Source of the DNA: Sagittula sp048553715
GTDB taxonomy: Bacteria; Pseudomonadota; Alphaproteobacteria; Rhodobacterales; Rhodobacteraceae
DNA length: 64,000 nucleotides
Direction: 5' to 3'
Assembly (NCBI RefSeq): GCF_048553715.1
Contig: NZ_JBLZNC010000002.1
Coordinates: forward strand, 62,001-126,000
The notes under the pieces: generated by a model
What the model saw: only the letters and a program-made list of their open reading frames with translations
Database searches by the model: none
What the model was told of the DNA's origin: nothing
Made by a program: the position numbers and the translations under genes
Shown: positions 60,731 through 64,000 of the stretch, piece after piece
Layout: each line of letters starts with the position of its first letter
Numbering within the stretch: the first letter of the stretch is position 1

Positions 60731-61324
60731 ATGAAAATGACTGAATTCCGCCGTGTGGTCACAGGCCATGACGCCACCGGCAAAGCCATCATTGAAAGCG
60801 ACCAGACCGCCAGCCAGTTTCTGGAACGGCCAAACCGGCCCGGTGTGCGGCTGACCAACTTCTGGATCTCTGACGGCACCCCTGCGGAATATGACGGGGC
60901 GACAGAAACCTGCGTCGGCGATTTCACCCTGCACCCGCCCAAGAACGGCAGCGTGTTCCGCGTCGTGGAATTCCAGCCCGAAGACCCCGAGGTCATGGCC
61001 ACGCTCGACGGCCCTGCGGCCTTTGCCGAGATGGGGGCCGGTGCCAACATCGTCCAAGGCGCGCGCCACCCGTTCATGCACCGCACCGACAGCGTGGATT
61101 ACGCGCTGGTTCTGACCGGCGAGATCTGGATGCTGATGGACGACGAAGAGGACGACGTGCATCTGAAAGCGGGCGATGTGGTCATCCAGCGCGGCACCAA
61201 CCACGCGTGGTCCAACAAGGGCACAGAGACCTGCATCATCATGTTTGTGCTCAATGACGGGGTGACAACGCGGGAGGCCAGTGGCGCGGCCCGCACCGGC
61301 ATTCCCGCCCGCGCGCCCGCATGA
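60731..61324 (+). CDS. Cupin-domain protein
   Basis: 197 residues. The cupin barrel covers about residues 110-180: FMHRTDSVDYALVLTGEIWML gives the metal His and Glu region and KAGDVVIQRGTNHAWSNKG the second motif. The N-terminal half (RPGVRLTNFWISDGTPAEY) is shared by similar single-domain cupins near aromatic-acid genes. It may act on the compound imported by the TRAP system or bind it. It follows the permease by 20 bases and precedes a GntR regulator. Confidence 0.82.
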   Translation: MKMTEFRRVVTGHDATGKAIIESDQTASQFLERPNRPGVRLTNFWISDGTPAEYDGATETCVGDFTLHPPKNGSVFRVVEFQPEDPEVMATLDGPAAFAEMGAGANIVQGARHPFMHRTDSVDYALVLTGEIWMLMDDEEDDVHLKAGDVVIQRGTNHAWSNKGTETCIIMFVLNDGVTTREASGAARTGIPARAPA

Positions 61325-61379
61325 TCGCGGCCTGCGCAACGGGCTTTGTCTTTTCCTACAGTAAGGCTAAACGTCAGGT

Positions 61380-62072
61380 ATGAGTATTGTTGAGAACCCG
61401 GCCGTGCCCGAGCCGTCACAGGTCATTTCGGCCACCCAGACGACCTATCAGGCGATCCGCCAGATGATCATCACTGGCGAACTTGCCCCCGGTGAAAAGC
61501 TCAAGATCGAGCGGCTGAAAGATCGCATCCAGACCGGCGCCTCGCCCATCCGCGAGGCGCTGACCTTGTTGGTCGCCGACAAGCTGGTGGAGCGGATCGA
61601 CCAGCGCGGCTTTCGCGCAGCGCCAGTAAGTCAGGAAAACTTTGCCGAAATCCTGCGCCTGCGTTGCGCGCTGGAAGACATGGCCCTGCGCGAAAGCATC
61701 GCAGCGGCGGATGACACGTGGGAGGAACAGCTGGTGCTGTCGCATCACCGGATGGTGCGTGTGGGGGCTGCGGATGTCGCCACCTTCGAGGAGCATCACA
61801 AAGCGTTCCATATGGCGCTGCTGGCGCGCTGTAACTCGCCGATCCTGTTGGGCTATTGCAGCCAGCTTTATGATCTCAACGTGCGCTACCGCTACCTTGC
61901 GGGCCGGTCACGCAACTATGGCAAGCGTGACGTGCGCGCGGAACACCGTGACATTCTGGACGCAGCCGTTGCCCGCGAGGTGGATCTGGCATCGCAGCGA
62001 CTGCTGAGCCACTACCAGCAAACCGGCTCTTTCCTGCGCGAAACGCCGGACGTGCCCCAAGATCAGGACTGA
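61380..62072 (+). CDS. GntR-family regulator with FCD domain
   Basis: 230 residues. The winged helix covers about 20-85 (IRQMIITGELAPGEKLKIERLKDRI, GASPIREALTLLVADKLVE), then a FadR C-terminal (FCD) domain with metal-site residues in LSHHRMVRVG, EEHHKAFHMALL and RAEHRDILDAAV. Regulators of this class sense small organic acids. It lies 55 bases after the cupin and probably controls the TRAP-cupin group, and perhaps the convergent dioxygenase operon. Confidence 0.88.
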   Translation: MSIVENPAVPEPSQVISATQTTYQAIRQMIITGELAPGEKLKIERLKDRIQTGASPIREALTLLVADKLVERIDQRGFRAAPVSQENFAEILRLRCALEDMALRESIAAADDTWEEQLVLSHHRMVRVGAADVATFEEHHKAFHMALLARCNSPILLGYCSQLYDLNVRYRYLAGRSRNYGKRDVRAEHRDILDAAVAREVDLASQRLLSHYQQTGSFLRETPDVPQDQD

Positions 62073-62092
62073 GGTCATCAGTATCAAACGAA

Positions 62093-62124
62093 AACGGGCA
62101 AAGGTCGTCCTTTGCCCGTTTGTT
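62093..62124. terminator. Bidirectional terminator, GntR / dioxygenase
   Basis: AACGGGCAAAGG / CCTTTGCCCGTT, a 12-bp perfect stem with a TCGT loop, followed by TGTTT. It lies between the convergent regulator and dioxygenase genes. Confidence 0.88.
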
Positions 62125-62196
62125 TATGTGCGCTGGGGTGTCCGCGGTGGGTGATCCGCGCGGGCAGCGGGCGTGGGGCCCCCTGCCCGCCTTGGG

Positions 62197-63069
62197 TCAC
62201 TCCCCCTTGGCCACCAGTTTGAAATCGAAATCCACCCGCGACCACGCATCGGGCACCTGACCGGACAGGGCGAACCCCTCGGGGAAGCTGCCTGCCGGTT
62301 GCGGGGCGTAGTGCATCACCAGATCCTCGCGCACGCCGAACACCGTATCCTGATCGAGATAGGGATCATCCTCGGGGAAGACCTCTGTGACCAGATCGCG
62401 GTAGCCATCGGCCTTGATGATGAAATGCAGATGCGACGGACGCCACGGATGCCGTCCCGCCGCATTCAGGATCTGCCCCACCGGACCATCAGTCGGCACG
62501 GTATATTCCACGGGCCGCACAGTGGTGAAGGCGTAGTAGCCGTCCTCATCCGCCGTCATCAGCCCGTGAAACGACATGATGTCCATGTCCGGGTCCTGAC
62601 TGGAATACAGACCGTTCGGCGCGGTCTGCCAGATATCGAGCTGCGCATGCGGGATCGGCGCGCCGTTAAGGTCGCGGACATAGCCCTGAACCAGCAGAAC
62701 CTCGCCCTCGAAATCCTCTTTCAGGTCGGCCCCGATCTCCATCGGCGGCGCGTCAGAGACATGGAACGGGCCAAGCACGCTCGACGAGGTCGCGTCCGGG
62801 TGGGAGTTGATCATATCCACCAGCGACGACAGGCCCAGCACGTCGGAGAGCAGGACAAATTCGTTGCGTTCGGGCGTGGTGATCTGGCCGGCCCATTCCA
62901 CGGCCTTCAGCCCTGCGCGCCATTCGTCATGGGTCAGCCCCACCTCGCGCGTAAAGGCGTGCAGATGCTTTGCCAGCGAGGACATGATTTCCTTGAACCG
63001 CGGATCGGTGTCCGGGCCAAAGTAGCCGGCAAAGACGTCAGAGATATTGTCGGGTGTTACGTTACGCAT
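62197..63069 (-). CDS. Intradiol ring-cleavage dioxygenase (hydroxyquinol/catechol type)
   Basis: 290 residues. An N-terminal helical dimerisation domain (about 1-100) precedes the catalytic core. Non-haem iron ligands are visible as Tyr in NGLYSSQDPDM, Tyr in VEYTVPTDGPVG, and two His in HPWRPSHLHFIIKADG. FHGLMTADEDGYYAFTTVRP is the central block. Size and motifs fit hydroxyquinol or catechol 1,2-dioxygenase; hydroxyquinol is favoured by overall resemblance only. It lies 12 bases after a TRAP large permease, suggesting linked uptake and ring cleavage. Confidence 0.88.
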   Translation of the reverse strand: MRNVTPDNISDVFAGYFGPDTDPRFKEIMSSLAKHLHAFTREVGLTHDEWRAGLKAVEWAGQITTPERNEFVLLSDVLGLSSLVDMINSHPDATSSSVLGPFHVSDAPPMEIGADLKEDFEGEVLLVQGYVRDLNGAPIPHAQLDIWQTAPNGLYSSQDPDMDIMSFHGLMTADEDGYYAFTTVRPVEYTVPTDGPVGQILNAAGRHPWRPSHLHFIIKADGYRDLVTEVFPEDDPYLDQDTVFGVREDLVMHYAPQPAGSFPEGFALSGQVPDAWSRVDFDFKLVAKGE

Positions 63070-63081
63070 GTGGTCGTGTCC

Positions 63082-64000
63082 TCACAAAAGGGCAAGGGAG
63101 AGAGAGGGAAAGGCGATCAGCAGGACGAGCACCACCAGCATGACGGCGGCAAAGGGCAAGGCCCCCATGAACACGTCCTTCAGCGTGATGCGCGGATCGT
63201 CCAGCGTCGCCTTGATGACAAAACAGGAGATGCCCAGCGGCGGGGTCAGCAGGCCGATTTCGGCCCCGATGACGGTGATGATGCCAAACCACACAAGGCT
63301 CAGCCCCATGGGTTCGATCAGCGGCAGAAACAGCGGCACCACGATCAGGATGATCGACGAAGTGTCGAGGATCGTGCCAAGGAACAACATCAGGATAACA
63401 TAGGCCACCATGATCAGCGCAAAGCTCAGATCGCTGGCCGCAAGGATCGCCTCAAGCTCCCTTGGGAGGCCCGCCAGACCAAGCATCCGGCTGTAGATCG
63501 AGGCGGCAGTGATCAAGAACAGGATGGCTGCCGTGATGTGGCCTGTTTCGATCAATGTGTCCCACAGCCCGCGCCACGTCATGGTGCGGCGCACGGCAGC
63601 GATCAGAAGGCCAAGCGCGGCGCCAGCGGCCCCCGCCTCTACCGGGGTCATGATGCCCAGATAGATGCCGCCGATGACGGTTACGATCAGGATGATCATA
63701 GGCAGGGTGCGGCGCGCAACCTCGGCCCAGCTCATCGGTTCGTAATCCTCCGCCGGACGGCCGCCTACGAATTTCGGCGTAAAGCGGCCCATCAGCCAGA
63801 TCGCCCCGATATAGGCCCCTGCCAGCATCAAGCCGGGGATGACGCCTGCAATGAACATCTCGCCCACGGATTGTTCCGCCACAAAGGAATAGATGATCAG
63901 CATGGCCGAGGGCGGAATGATCATGCCCAGCACCGACGATCCGGCCACCACCCCCACGGCAAAGCGCGGGTTGTAGTCGTATTTCAACATCTCGGGCACA
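63082..64000 (-). CDS. TRAP transporter large permease DctM type (partial)
   Basis: The last 306 or so residues of a DctM-like subunit; the N-terminus lies beyond the right edge. Motifs include FAVGVVAGSSVLGMIIPPSAMLIIYS, seen here in part, and VEAGAAGAALGLL, FLGTILDTSSIILIVVPLF, and GLLTPPLGISCFVIKAT near the end. About nine hydrophobic segments remain. It is transcribed into the dioxygenase gene and is a second TRAP system, distinct from the TAXI type at 57.8-60.7 kb. Confidence 0.92.
   Translation of the reverse strand, partial: VPEMLKYDYNPRFAVGVVAGSSVLGMIIPPSAMLIIYSFVAEQSVGEMFIAGVIPGLMLAGAYIGAIWLMGRFTPKFVGGRPAEDYEPMSWAEVARRTLPMIILIVTVIGGIYLGIMTPVEAGAAGAALGLLIAAVRRTMTWRGLWDTLIETGHITAAILFLITAASIYSRMLGLAGLPRELEAILAASDLSFALIMVAYVILMLFLGTILDTSSIILIVVPLFLPLIEPMGLSLVWFGIITVIGAEIGLLTPPLGISCFVIKATLDDPRITLKDVFMGALPFAAVMLVVLVLLIAFPSLSLALL

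Overview
The window is chromosomal DNA of a Roseobacter-group alphaproteobacterium (Rhodobacterales). The DNA is about 60 % G+C and densely packed. Stop and start codons of neighbouring genes commonly overlap by 1 or 4 bases (ATGA, TGATG, GTGA). The content fits a marine heterotroph: the DUF1009-type lpxI inside the lpx operon, C-P lyase genes, TRAP transporters and an RTX-Hint protein. I see no rRNA, tRNA, insertion sequence or CRISPR array.

Region by region. 1-7 kb: dgt (cut by the window edge), erpA, then a compact minus-strand cassette made of a tandem-repeat peptide (eight 20-residue FTSWS repeats), an unrecognised helical protein and a DMT exporter. This cassette is my best candidate for an undescribed system, since it has the layout of a multi-core peptide pathway. 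It is followed by xthA, bolA, an unlisted 45-residue membrane protein, grxD, and zapA with a coiled-coil partner. 7-10 kb: tkt and an A+T-rich orphan with an RX4H (HEPN-like) motif. 10-24 kb: a long minus-strand envelope and isoprenoid block reading pyrH, frr, uppS, cdsA, dxr, rseP, bamA, skp, fabZ, lpxA, lpxI, lpxB. It is interrupted only by a GlxA-type regulator between frr and pyrH. 24-38 kb: miaA, an AraC regulator with an unpaired peptide/nickel-type binding protein, a membrane protein with a possible PilZ domain, a lytic transglycosylase, ssb, aroK-aroB, xerD, a CNNM/CorC protein, a DUF2254 protein, a MobA-like nucleotidyltransferase and a lone receiver domain. 38-44 kb: a 1,474-residue secreted protein with Ig-like repeats, RTX repeats and a Hint domain, preceded by about 870 bases without a convincing gene.

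44-57.7 kb is a complete phosphonate uptake and C-P lyase locus: phnCDE1E2, a hexapeptide transferase, divergent phnF, then phnGHI, a HAD hydrolase, phnJKLN, a convergent DUF1045 2H-phosphoesterase and phnM. No phnP is present. Two Pho-box-like sites (each 15 of 18 matches) lie at 44105-44122 and 52848-52865. Both read on the minus strand toward small genes: a secreted protein and a 64-residue membrane protein placed antisense inside the operon. PhnCDE imports phosphonates, PhnGHIJKL with PhnM converts them to a ribosyl phosphate, and PhnN finishes PRPP. The 2H protein is a plausible stand-in for PhnP.

57.8-64 kb: a TAXI-type TRAP transporter, a cupin and a GntR/FCD regulator. These face a minus-strand intradiol dioxygenase and a TRAP large permease that runs off the window, which suggests uptake and breakdown of an organic or aromatic acid.
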